Positions 1-5,941 are shown, counted from the stretch's first letter. The stretch is DNA of 8,923 nucleotides from Desulfobacca acetoxidans (GCA_022736495.1 DZCR01000135.1:1-8923), one strand, 5' to 3'. Made by a program: numbers and translations. Notes: generated from the letters alone by a model not told the origin.

Positions 1-210
1 ATCCCCCGGGATAACGAAAAGGATATCAAAGAAATCCCGGCCCGGATTCTTAAGGCGGTGGAGTTGGTGCCCGTGGATCATATGGACGAGGTCTTGAAAA
101 AGGCCCTGGTTTTGGATGATCCGGAGAGTTTGTTCAAGGCAGTGCCACCGCCGCCGGAGGCGGTCTTTGTGGCAACCGAACCCCCCGGCGCCGAGATTCA
201 AGCCCATTGA
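1..210 (+). CDS. lon: Lon protease, C-terminal end (5' partial)
   Basis: Frame 1 is open from the window edge to TGA at 208-210 and gives 69 residues. They read IPRDNEKDIKEIPARI, then a VELVPVDHMDEVLKKAL segment, and a proline-rich tail. This matches the last part of the Lon (La) ATP-dependent serine protease: the conserved 'P..N..D..EIP' turn followed by the helix that carries the 'V.HMDEVL..AL' motif. The catalytic Ser-Lys dyad and AAA+ module lie upstream of the window and cannot be seen. The tail after 'DDPESLF' (PPPPEAVFVATEPPGAEIQAH) is variable in the family. Lon degrades misfolded and regulatory proteins in the cytoplasm. No gene follows closely; a strong hairpin lies 54 bases downstream. 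I am fairly sure of the family from the C-terminal motif alone. Confidence 0.88.
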   Translation: MPRDNEKDIKEIPARILKAVELVPVDHMDEVLKKALVLDDPESLFKAVPPPPEAVFVATEPPGAEIQAH

Positions 211-263
211 CTGACGGGGTGACCTAAAGACCTCCGCTAGGCTTAAAGATTGACAATATGAGC

Positions 264-309
264 CCAAGGGCCGGATTACCCTGAAAAAACTGGGTTATCC
301 GGCCCTTGG
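264..309 (+). terminator. 18-bp hairpin after lon, possible terminator without a U-tract
   Basis: Arms 264-281 and 292-309 pair over 18 positions with a single T-T mismatch (277/296), closing a 10-base A-rich loop (282-291). The stem is GC-rich and very stable. It sits about 50 bases after the lon stop codon, as expected for a terminator, but the bases after it (CGCCTTGGTGGGGG) contain no T-run. It may be a non-canonical terminator, an mRNA 3'-end stabiliser, or a palindromic repeat at the junction with the decayed transporter gene. The structure is certain; the role is inferred. Confidence 0.55.
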
Positions 310-317
310 CGCCTTGG

Positions 318-595
318 TGGGGGCGAGTCTCCATTCACGCCTCGGCCGCGGGCTCCTTGAACCGGAGACTAACCGCCAGCCGCGGCAAGGCCAACTCCCT
401 GTACGTGCTGGCCTACTACCTGGGAGGCGCCGTTGGCATCACCCTGAGCGGTTATGCCTATGGTTTGGCGGGCTGGCGCGGGGTGGCCACCCTGGGCTGT
501 TGATGTTGATAGTCCCGCTGGTTACGGGGTTAAAGGAAATGCGGGAGACTGCGGATGAGTTCCAGCCTAAAGAGAAGTTGAGTACCGGCGTCTGA
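318..595 (+). pseudogene. MFS transporter remnant (C-terminal part, frameshifted)
   Basis: The frame that covers 318-497 reads IHASAAGSLNRRL, then SRGKANSLYVLAYYLGGAVG, then ITLSGYAYGLAGWRGVATLG. This is the usual order of the late transmembrane helices of major facilitator superfamily permeases, with the 'A.SLY...YYLG..VG...G' pattern of helix 10-11 in drug/sugar exporters. It hits TGA at 501. The natural continuation, LLMLIVPLVTGLKEMRETAD, is in another frame from base 497 and stops at 593-595. One missing base near 496-498 (GGCTG in place of GGCCTG) explains the break. Only about 90 of the usual 400 codons remain and no upstream part is present, so the gene is both truncated and frameshifted. 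The left boundary is uncertain because no start codon or ribosome binding site fits. Confidence 0.72.
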
Positions 596-618
596 TCCGC
601 GATAATTACTAAAAGGGA

Positions 619-647
619 TTGACTCTAACTTACCGCGATTTTATCAA
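619..647 (+). promoter_or_regulatory. Candidate sigma70-type promoter of the ECF operon
   Basis: TTGACT (619-624) matches five of six bases of the -35 consensus. It is followed after exactly 17 bases by TATCAA (642-647), which matches four of six of the -10 consensus. It lies 70 bases upstream of the sigma factor start. I see no clear GGAACTT-type ECF promoter here, so basal expression may come from the housekeeping sigma factor. Motif match only. Confidence 0.5.
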
Positions 648-656
648 AATGATAAA
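640..656. promoter_or_regulatory. Palindrome overlapping the -10 region, possible operator
   Basis: TTTATCA-AAA-TGATAAA is a perfect 7-bp inverted repeat with a 3-base centre. It covers the candidate -10 hexamer of the sigma-factor promoter, the position expected for a repressor site. The regulator is unknown; the AT content also means that chance is not negligible. Confidence 0.35.
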
Positions 657-682
657 CAGACTCTTAACAATTCCAACTCGGT

Positions 683-717
683 GGGGTCTATATCAATGAA
701 GGCCAGAGAAAGACCCC
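683..717 (+). promoter_or_regulatory. Leader hairpin abutting the sigma-factor start codon
   Basis: GGGGTCT (683-689) and AGACCCC (711-717) are a perfect 7-bp inverted repeat. Base 717 is directly followed by the ATG at 718. The loop holds the only purine-rich stretches that could act as a ribosome binding site (AAGG at 699-702, AGAGAAAG at 705-712, partly in the stem). If it forms in mRNA, it would limit initiation. Structure seen, role inferred. Confidence 0.4.
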
Positions 718-1311
718 ATGACTGATGATCAGCTCGTGGCCCAGGCCCAGGACGGAGATCTCCCGGCCTTCGAAGAACTGGTGAAGAAGTACCAGCGGGA
801 AGTTTATGGATTGGCGTGCCGCATGGTATCCGACTCGGAAGAGGCCAGGGACCTGGCGCAACAAGCTTTTCTCCAGGCCTTTATCCACATTAAGAGCTTT
901 CGGCGGGACGCGCAGTTTCGCACCTGGCTCTTTAGGATCGCCATCAATCAGTGTTACAATTTTTTAAAAGGGCGCAAAAAATTTGGCGATCCGCTAGATT
1001 GTGATGAGTTAAATCTGGCCGGGGACGGGGCCTCTCCGGAGGCGGAAGTGGTCAGCCAGGACGACCGCCGGCGACTCTATGAGGCCATGGGGCAACTCCC
1101 GGCCAAGCAGCGGGCGGTGATCACCCTGAAGATCGAGCAGGGACTGTCCTATCAGGAGATTAGCCAGGTCCTGGGGGGGACCGCCGGGGCTGCGCGAGTC
1201 AATTACTGTCAGGCATTGAAGACTTTAAAGAAATATATGCAGAGCGAGGATGACCATGAAGTGGCAATGCGCCCTTCTACAACGGTGGCTCCCAGAGTAT
1301 CCCGACGGTGA
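718..1311 (+). CDS. ECF (sigma-E-like) RNA polymerase sigma factor
   Basis: This 197-residue protein has the two-domain layout of group IV sigma factors. Region 2 spans about residues 18-87: the DLAQQAFLQAF helix at 45-55 is the core-binding and -10 recognition segment, followed by TWLFRIAINQCYNFLKGRK. A linker (88-114) leads to region 4 (115-172), with LPAKQRAVITLKIEQGLSYQEIS forming the start of the -35-binding helix-turn-helix. There is no sigma-1 or sigma-3 domain. The second recognition helix (GGTAGAARVNYCQALKTLKK) departs from the common 'GTVKSRL.RAR' form, so its target promoters may differ. The last 20 residues after KYMQS are not conserved and overlap the next gene. The downstream anti-sigma factor should hold it inactive until an envelope signal arrives. 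ATG 718 is the only start that fits the conserved N-terminus. Confidence 0.92.
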   Translation: MTDDQLVAQAQDGDLPAFEELVKKYQREVYGLACRMVSDSEEARDLAQQAFLQAFIHIKSFRRDAQFRTWLFRIAINQCYNFLKGRKKFGDPLDCDELNLAGDGASPEAEVVSQDDRRRLYEAMGQLPAKQRAVITLKIEQGLSYQEISQVLGGTAGAARVNYCQALKTLKKYMQSEDDHEVAMRPSTTVAPRVSRR

Positions 1312-1930
1312 TCTCCCCCGGTGGGGGAAGCGGTGGCTTAAGGCCCATGTGGCCCAATGCCCGGCCTGCCGCCAGGAACTGGCGGAACTCAGGGAGGTGG
1401 TCACGGCCATTCAGGCGACCCCCTTGGGAGATCCCGAACCAGAATTTTGGGATGATTTCTCCCGGGAAATGCACCTGAAGTTGGCCCAGGCGGCGTATCA
1501 GGGTCAGAGGGCGCCGGCACCGTTCAACCGCCGGTGGTTTAGGCTACCGTATCTTTTAGGTGCGCCGGTCCTGGCAGTGTTGCTGCTGTGGGTGGCGGCG
1601 CAGCTTACCGGTCCCGGCGGCCCGGTCCCAAACCGGGGCCTGGTAAAACGGGAAGCGCCCGCAGAGATGACGGCAGTTCCCCAGAGGGCGCCGGCGCCAC
1701 CGGCGGGGCTGGCCGCCACACGGGTTGGAGAAGTGGAACAATTCATGCCTGTTGCCCTGGAGGAAGGCGCGGCCCTCCCGGCGGAGGATGTGGATATTTC
1801 CGGTTGGGATCTGGATTCGGAACTGGCGGGAATGACTGACCAAGAGAAGGAAACCTTTCTCAAAAAAATGCATCAACGTGCAAAGGATGGGTCATGCCTG
1901 GAAAAGTATTCCTTGTGCTCCTGGGGCTAA
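1256..1930 (+). CDS. Membrane anti-sigma factor with zinc-binding (ZAS/zf-HC2) domain
   Basis: Numbered from ATG 1256, the protein has 224 residues. The cytoplasmic N-terminus carries the ZAS zinc motif: C5, then after 25 residues H31-x3-C35-x2-C38. A single transmembrane helix follows at about 97-116 (LPYLLGAPVLAVLLLWVAAQ). A Pro/Ala-rich periplasmic linker and an acidic C-terminal segment (EDVDISGWDLDSELAGMT) come after it. Proteins of this layout bind the ECF sigma factor and release it on a redox, metal or envelope signal. An ATG at 1250 is in the same frame, but the GAGG at 1246-1249 touches it, whereas it is six bases from 1256; I therefore prefer 1256. The gene overlaps the sigma gene by 56 bases, which suggests translational coupling and matched dosage. 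Confidence 0.85.
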   Translation: MKWQCALLQRWLPEYPDGDLPRWGKRWLKAHVAQCPACRQELAELREVVTAIQATPLGDPEPEFWDDFSREMHLKLAQAAYQGQRAPAPFNRRWFRLPYLLGAPVLAVLLLWVAAQLTGPGGPVPNRGLVKREAPAEMTAVPQRAPAPPAGLAATRVGEVEQFMPVALEEGAALPAEDVDISGWDLDSELAGMTDQEKETFLKKMHQRAKDGSCLEKYSLCSWG

Positions 1931-2466
1931 CCCTGGCCAGCGCAAGCTGGGCCTGGGGGCAGCCAGGTCATGGATTTGCTAACGGCGGCTTTCAAGACCG
2001 GCTCATGGAAGTCAAGCGGCACCAGTTGGGACCGGCTGTGGGAGCGGACCAGAAGACAGTAAACCAGCTGCTGGCCATAGACCAGAAGTATAAGCCGATG
2101 CGGCATCAGTTGATCATGGGCATGAAGACGGATTTCCAGCACCTGCAGCAACTCATGAGCCAGCCCGCTCCCCCGGAACAGGAAATTAAGGCTATTCTCG
2201 CCAGCATGAAGCGCAAAAGACTGGAAATGCTCAATCTGCAGCAGCGCAAGGATGAGGAGGAGACGGCGCTGCTCACCCCGGTGCAACAAGCCCGCTATAT
2301 CATTTACCTCATGGGCCTGGTGCGGGAAGCCCGGAAAATCAAAGATGGTTCGCCGGGGCCTGGACGCCTGGGCGGTCCCAGCGGAGGTATGGGCGGACCC
2401 GGGGGCATGGGGGCGCCAGCCTTCCGGCCATCCCAGGAGATCCCCGTATCTCGTCCCCCCCAGTAA
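1894..2466 (+). CDS. Spy/CpxP-like periplasmic protein (heavy-metal-sensor family)
   Basis: The 190-residue product starts with a clear Sec signal peptide (MPGKVFLVLLGLTLASASWA, cleavage likely near residue 20-22). The mature part is helical and highly charged (about 35-150) and holds LTPVQQA at 127-133, the LTxxQ motif of the Spy/CpxP/ZraP/CnrX group. It has no cysteine; H43, H71 and H83 could bind metal, which I cannot test. The C-terminus (153-190) is a Gly/Pro/Met-rich tail with GGMGGPGGMG, probably disordered. The start overlaps the anti-sigma gene by 37 bases and has AAAGGA six bases before the ATG. Together with the sigma and anti-sigma genes this makes a CnrYXH-like or envelope-stress cassette, where such proteins act as chaperone or stress/metal sensor. 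Function within the family is not fixed. Confidence 0.8.
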   Translation: MPGKVFLVLLGLTLASASWAWGQPGHGFANGGFQDRLMEVKRHQLGPAVGADQKTVNQLLAIDQKYKPMRHQLIMGMKTDFQHLQQLMSQPAPPEQEIKAILASMKRKRLEMLNLQQRKDEEETALLTPVQQARYIIYLMGLVREARKIKDGSPGPGRLGGPSGGMGGPGGMGAPAFRPSQEIPVSRPPQ

Positions 2467-2631
2467 GGGGAGTAGAAACCTGGGACATATGGCTATCGTT
2501 ATTTCCTGAAAAACTGGCTAATCATCATGCGCAATCAATGAAAGACTAACAACCCAATCGAAGCCTGTAATTGAGGCAACCAAACTTTTGTTTTGTTCCC
2601 ATATCCCTCCCTCTAGCACCGAAAACTGCTT

Positions 2632-2649
2632 TTGTGATATTTATCACTT
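2632..2649. promoter_or_regulatory. CRP/FNR-family operator
   Basis: TTGTGATATTTATCACTT has the CRP-type layout TGTGA-N6-TCACT, with a perfect GTGATA-TT-TATCAC core at 2634-2647. The site is known for CRP/FNR-superfamily regulators, including HcpR of sulfate reducers, whose consensus is close to TTGTGA-N6-TCACAA. It lies about 260 bases upstream of nfnA, and 22 bases before TAATAA (2672-2677), a possible -10 box. A transcript starting near 2684 would place the site near -43, the class II activation position. Operator match is good; regulator identity is inferred. Confidence 0.55.
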
Positions 2650-2832
2650 GCGTCCTTCCCCTTGGTCATGGTAATAATCATGCGATGTTGAAGAGACCAA
2701 GGCAGGTTCAGACTGGAGCCGGCCGGGGCCTGACGGCAGCCCACCTGAGTTTGATGGCTGGCCCGGCGGCCTCATCGGCCCCGATCCGCAAGACCTCGGC
2801 GGCGGCCCTAAATTTTTCACCACTTGTCTGTA

Positions 2833-2870
2833 GGGGCGGGAAACCCCGATCCTATAACACAAACGGGGAT
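2833..2870 (+). promoter_or_regulatory. Two mutually exclusive leader hairpins before nfnA
   Basis: GGGG (2833-2836) can pair with CCCC (2844-2847), or the same CCCCG (2844-2848) can pair with CGGGG (2864-2868). The two pairings cannot coexist and lie 25-60 bases upstream of the nfnA ribosome binding site. The stems are short, so a switch is only a suggestion. Confidence 0.2.
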
Positions 2871-2908
2871 TGTGAAATAAATTTTCGCGAAGTTAAGGAG
2901 AGTTTCAT

Positions 2909-3766
2909 ATGTTCGAAATAGTGGAACGCCAAGAATTGGCCCAGGGCACCATCATCAGCAACTGGATCAAGGCACCCAAGATCGCCACTAAGGCCAAACC
3001 GGGGCAGTTCGTCATCCTGCGCGCCAACGAAAAGGGCGAACGCATCCCCCTGACCATGGCGGACACCGATCCGGCCAAGGGCCTGATCAACATCATCTAT
3101 ATGGTCGTGGGCAAGAGCACCGCTCTCTTCAAAACCTTAAAGGTCGGGGACTCCTATCTGGATGTCATCGGTCCTTTGGGACAGGCCACCCACCTGGAAA
3201 AAGTGGGCAAAGTGATCTGCGTCGGCGGCGGCACCGGCATCGCGGTTCTGCACCCCATCACCCGGGGCCTGAAACAGATGGGCAATTATGTCTATTCCGT
3301 CATCGGCGCCCGCTCCAAAGACCTGCTCATCCTGGAAGACAAGATGAAGGCCGCCTCCGATGAGCTCATGATCTGCACCGATGACGGCACCTACGGCCAT
3401 AAAGGCTTCGTTACTGACAAGCTCAGGGAAACCCTGACCAAGGATAAAGATATCAAACTGGCCGTGTGCATCGGCCCCGTGCCCATGATGAAGTTCTGCT
3501 GCAAGGTCACGAAGGAATTTGGCGTTAAAACCCTGGTGAGCCTCAACCCCATCATGGTGGACGGCACCGGGATGTGCGGCTGCTGCCGGGTGAAGGTGGC
3601 AGATCAGATGAAGTTCGCCTGCGTGGACGGGCCGGAGTTCGAAGGTCATGAGGTCGATTGGGACGAACTGGACCTGCGTCTGCGCTCCTATATGATCGAG
3701 GAAAAGGTCTCTTACGACCAGTTCAAAGAATGCCACGGCGGCGGGAAATGCTCCTGCTGCAGCTAA
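2909..3766 (+). CDS. nfnA: NfnA/SudB: small subunit of ferredoxin-NADP+ bifurcating oxidoreductase
   Basis: This 285-residue flavoprotein is the small subunit of NfnAB (NfnSL, sulfide dehydrogenase SudB), which couples NADH, NADPH and ferredoxin by flavin-based electron bifurcation in the cytoplasm. The FAD domain has RIPLTM at 45-50 (RxPxT-type), and the NAD(H) domain has GGGTGIA at 106-112. The [2Fe-2S] module follows: VDGTGMCGCCRV, with D218, C223, C226 and C238 in the places of the family's one-Asp three-Cys ligand set, and C225 as an additional cysteine. Length is normal. The C-terminus ends HGGGKCSCCS, with four cysteines at 275, 281, 283 and 284 that the classical clusters do not need. 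AAGGAG at 2895-2900 is eight bases before the ATG. It forms an operon with nfnB 42 bases downstream. A plain SudB-type sulfide dehydrogenase role is an alternative name for the same enzyme. Confidence 0.93.
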   Translation: MFEIVERQELAQGTIISNWIKAPKIATKAKPGQFVILRANEKGERIPLTMADTDPAKGLINIIYMVVGKSTALFKTLKVGDSYLDVIGPLGQATHLEKVGKVICVGGGTGIAVLHPITRGLKQMGNYVYSVIGARSKDLLILEDKMKAASDELMICTDDGTYGHKGFVTDKLRETLTKDKDIKLAVCIGPVPMMKFCCKVTKEFGVKTLVSLNPIMVDGTGMCGCCRVKVADQMKFACVDGPEFEGHEVDWDELDLRLRSYMIEEKVSYDQFKECHGGGKCSCCS

Positions 3767-3808
3767 GAAATTACCCGTAAAGGCACATAAGCCAGGAGGA
3801 GAAGGATA

Positions 3809-5227
3809 ATGTCGGAAGAAGAAAAAGCCCCTAAAAAAGAAAAAATCCCCCGGCAAAAGATGCCGGAGCAACCCGCCAACGAGCGGCGCCGCAACTTTCA
3901 GGAAGTGCCCTACGGTTACACCGTTGAGCTGGCCATGCAAGAGGCCGAGCGTTGCATCCAGTGCAAAGACCCCCGTTGCCGGCAGGGTTGCCCCGTGGAA
4001 ATCGACATTCCGGCCTTTATCAAATGCATCAAGGAAGGCGACTTTGAAGGCGCCATCCGCAAGCTCTGGGAGAAAAACTCCCTGCCTGCGGTATGCGGCC
4101 GGGTCTGTCCCCAGGAAGTCCAGTGCGAAGGCATGTGCATCCTGGGCAAAAAAGATGCCCCGGTGGCCATCGGCAACCTGGAGCGCTTCGCGGCCGACTA
4201 CCAGCGGGAGCATGGCAAGCAGATCCTGCCCCCCAAGCCCGAACCCACCGGTAAGAAGGTGGCGGTGGTGGGCGCCGGTCCCGCGGGGCTGACCGTAGCC
4301 GGCGACCTGCTCCAGAAGGGGCATGAAGTCGCCATCTTTGAGGCCCTGCACGGCCCTGGCGGGGTGTTGCTCTATGGCATCCCGGAATTCCGTCTGCCCA
4401 AAGCCATCGTGGCCCAGGAGTGTAATTTCCTGGAACGCATGGGCGCCACGATTGAGGTCAACTCGGTCATCGGCCGCTCCGAGAGCGTGGACGAATTGCT
4501 GGCCCGCTTCGATGCCGTCTTTCTGGGCGTGGGCGCCGGCCTGCCCGTGTTTCTGAAAATCCCTGGGGAGCACTACATCGGGGTCTACTCGGCCAACGAG
4601 TACCTCACCCGCTCCAACCTCATGAAGGCCTACGAATTCCCCACCTATGACACGCCCATTGTCAAAGGCAAGAACGTGGCCACCTTCGGTGGCGGCAACG
4701 TGGCCATGGACTGTGCCCGTACTGCTCTGCGCCTGGGAGCCGACCATTCTTATATCATCTACCGCCGCTCCATGGCCGAATTGCCCGCCCGGACCGCTGA
4801 AGTCCACCACGCCGAGGAAGAGGGCGTCGAGTTCCTGCTGCTCAACAACCCGGTGACGTTCCTGGGCGATGAGGCCACCGGCCGCCTCACCGGCGTGGAA
4901 GTCCTGAAGATGGAACTGGGCGAGCCCGATGCCTCCGGCCGCCGCCGCCCGGTGCCCATCCCGGGCTCCGAGTACACCGTGGAACTCGACACCGCGGTCA
5001 TCGCCATCGGCTCCGGCTCCAACCCCCTGCTCACCAAGAGCACGCCGGGCCTGGACCTGAATAAATGGGGCTATATCGTGGCCGACCCCAAAACCGGCAA
5101 GACCATGAAACCGAGAGTCTGGGCCGGCGGCGATATCGTCACCGGCTCCGCTACCGTGATTTTGGCCATGGGCGCCGGCCGCCTGGCCTCCAACTCCATC
5201 CACGACTACCTGACCATGGGGTGGTAG
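3809..5227 (+). CDS. nfnB: NfnB/SudA: large subunit of bifurcating transhydrogenase (GltD-like)
   Basis: The 472-residue protein has the GltD/DPYD-like layout of NfnB. The N-terminal iron-sulfur domain holds two cysteine sets, C49-C52-C57-C61 and C96-C100-C106-C110, for two [4Fe-4S] clusters. The FAD Rossmann motif is GAGPAG at 155-160. The NADPH domain has GGGNVAMD at 294-301 with the phosphate-binding arginines R319-R320. The C-terminal GGDIVTGSATVILAMGAG (440-457) closes the FAD site. It carries the bifurcating FAD and, with NfnA, reduces NADP+ using NADH and reduced ferredoxin, or runs in reverse. The basic N-terminus (EEEKAPKKEKIPRQK) is common in this subunit. AGGAGG at 3794-3799 precedes the ATG. 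Glutamate synthase small subunit is the main alternative, but no large subunit is nearby and the nfnA partner decides the call. Confidence 0.93.
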   Translation: MSEEEKAPKKEKIPRQKMPEQPANERRRNFQEVPYGYTVELAMQEAERCIQCKDPRCRQGCPVEIDIPAFIKCIKEGDFEGAIRKLWEKNSLPAVCGRVCPQEVQCEGMCILGKKDAPVAIGNLERFAADYQREHGKQILPPKPEPTGKKVAVVGAGPAGLTVAGDLLQKGHEVAIFEALHGPGGVLLYGIPEFRLPKAIVAQECNFLERMGATIEVNSVIGRSESVDELLARFDAVFLGVGAGLPVFLKIPGEHYIGVYSANEYLTRSNLMKAYEFPTYDTPIVKGKNVATFGGGNVAMDCARTALRLGADHSYIIYRRSMAELPARTAEVHHAEEEGVEFLLLNNPVTFLGDEATGRLTGVEVLKMELGEPDASGRRRPVPIPGSEYTVELDTAVIAIGSGSNPLLTKSTPGLDLNKWGYIVADPKTGKTMKPRVWAGGDIVTGSATVILAMGAGRLASNSIHDYLTMGW

Positions 5228-5237
5228 GTGAGATTTT

Positions 5238-5275
5238 GGGGAAGGGGCAAAGGGCGAGAGCCCTTTCCCCTCCCC
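5238..5275 (+). terminator. Hairpin at the 3' end of nfnAB
   Basis: AAAGGGC (5249-5255) pairs with GCCCTTT (5260-5266) around a GAGA loop. The stem extends outward to GGGG...CCCC on both sides with two single-base bulges, to about 5238-5275. It begins ten bases after the nfnB stop. A C-rich tract rather than a T-run follows, so it is more likely a 3'-end stabilising or pausing hairpin than a full terminator. Confidence 0.4.
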
Positions 5276-5301
5276 CTCCCCCACACCCCCACCCCAATCC
5301 C
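5261..5301 (-). other. G-quadruplex-forming tract
   Basis: The - strand carries seven runs of three to five G separated by one to three bases; on the + strand these are C-runs at 5261-5263, 5267-5270, 5272-5276, 5278-5282, 5286-5290, 5292-5295 and 5299-5301. This meets the standard G3+N1-7 motif several times over. It lies between the nfnB hairpin and the bidirectional terminator. A role in pausing polymerase is inferred. Confidence 0.6.
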
Positions 5302-5345
5302 AAAAAAGTAAGGGCGACCCAATGGGTCGCCCTATATTCTTTTAA
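5302..5345. terminator. Bidirectional rho-independent terminator
   Basis: AGGGCGACCC (5311-5320) and GGGTCGCCCT (5324-5333) form a perfect 10-bp stem with an AAT loop. On the + strand it is followed by ATATTCTTTT; on the - strand it is followed by TACTTTTTT, from the A-run at 5302-5307. It therefore ends the nfnAB transcript and also any transcript coming down the - strand. It lies exactly between the converging units. Confidence 0.87.
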
Positions 5346-5488
5346 ATCCAACTATGAAAGCTACATCAAGTATCTGTTATTTTTATTGAAATCGCGTAGA
5401 TATAGCAGTTAGCCAAAATTTAAAGAGAAGTTAATAACACTGTCTTTCGTATCGTTTTATTTTATTTAACCCAATATCAATTAGCCCA

Positions 5489-5830
5489 TTAATCATCAAT
5501 TTTTAATTTTATCTGTTTCATTAAATTATTAAAAACTTTTTTTATTTTCCCAGTCATTTGCTTATTATCCATGAATCTTTGTAGGTCGGCCAGCGAATCT
5601 TTATTAAAACTATAGCCACCTTCAGTTACTCCAGAAATATGTATTTCGTCAATAAGTTTCTCCCTTAGCATCGCAATACGAATGGGTTCACAGTAAGCTG
5701 AATGTCCAAGACTGCCTTTACCCCAATCCTTTCTTTGAATAGTAATCCTTACTCTTCCATAATACCAAAATTTTTTAAAAGCTAACTCCAAAGCATCCTT
5801 TAAAATATTGTTTAATTCCCTTATCCTCAA
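5489..5830 (-). CDS. Hypothetical protein, AT-rich, TTG start
   Basis: This 113-residue ORF is not recognised. It starts RIRELNNILKDALELAFKKF and contains YYGRVRITIQ, GHSAYCEP and a basic, helical C-terminus (KIKKVFNNLMKQIKLKIDD). There is no signal peptide and no transmembrane segment. No ATG fits: the start is TTG at 5830-5828, because TGA closes the frame just upstream and the next methionine is 53 residues inside. GAGGAAGG (complement of 5833-5840) gives a good ribosome binding site for it. The start lies inside the readthrough frame of the zinc-ribbon ORF, in a different frame. Base composition is far more AT-rich than argB or nfnB, which suggests acquisition. It may be a real small gene or the frameshifted rear part of a zinc-ribbon fusion gene. 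Confidence 0.5.
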   Translation of the reverse strand: MRIRELNNILKDALELAFKKFWYYGRVRITIQRKDWGKGSLGHSAYCEPIRIAMLREKLIDEIHISGVTEGGYSFNKDSLADLQRFMDNKQMTGKIKKVFNNLMKQIKLKIDD

Positions 5831-5921
5831 TGCCTTCCTCTTTTGTCAGCCACTCCCCGCAATGCCTGCACTATATAGCTTCTTCTTTTATTTCCTCTGC
5901 ACAAAAAGGGCATTTTTTCAT
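5775..5921 (-). pseudogene. Zinc-ribbon microprotein interrupted by an in-frame amber codon
   Basis: ATG at 5921-5919 opens MKKCPFCAEEIKEEAI, then TAG (5873-5871), then CRHCGEWLTKEEG in the same frame to TAA at 5777-5775. The pieces together are the common bacterial double-CxxC zinc ribbon 'MKKCPFCAEEI..EAIKC.HCGEWL', with TAG exactly where the family has lysine; one change from AAG to TAG explains it. The four zinc ligands (two CPFC and two CRHC cysteines) are intact on either side of the stop. AAGGAGG (complement of 5927-5933) is a perfect ribosome binding site five bases before ATG. So initiation signals are sound, while only 16 residues would be made without suppression. It lies 66 bases downstream of argB on the same strand. 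A sequencing error at one base is possible. Confidence 0.7.
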
Positions 5922-5941
5922 AACGCCCTCCTTAGTAACCT

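Larger units (their letters stand above)
2467..2908. other. 442-base gene-free region, mostly nfnAB upstream region
   Basis: No convincing gene is seen here. Short open frames on both strands lack family motifs and plausible starts. The first part (2467-2680) is AT-richer and holds a CRP/FNR-type palindrome. The second part (2700-2870) is GC-rich with several possible RNA hairpins, for example GCCGGG (2722-2727) with CCCGGC (2762-2767), around CAGCC/GGCTG (2737-2741 with 2756-2760). I see no classical terminator after the Spy-like gene. Confidence 0.6.

Noticed and set aside
2571..2921. 116-residue + strand frame in front of nfnA
   Set aside because: There is no start signal or family motif, and it runs through the leader and into nfnA in another frame.
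3809..5227. Glutamate synthase small subunit (gltD)
   Set aside because: The fold is shared, but the NfnA partner directly upstream and the lack of a large subunit favour NfnB.
3137..5284. 715-residue open frame on the - strand opposite nfnA/nfnB
   Set aside because: It is antisense to two well-supported enzymes, has the repetitive His/Gly/Ala/Val make-up typical of a shadow of GC-rich coding DNA, and shows no known motif.
5871..5873. TAG read as pyrrolysine
   Set aside because: No Pyl genes are in the window, the protein is not a methylamine methyltransferase, and a single AAG to TAG change is simpler.
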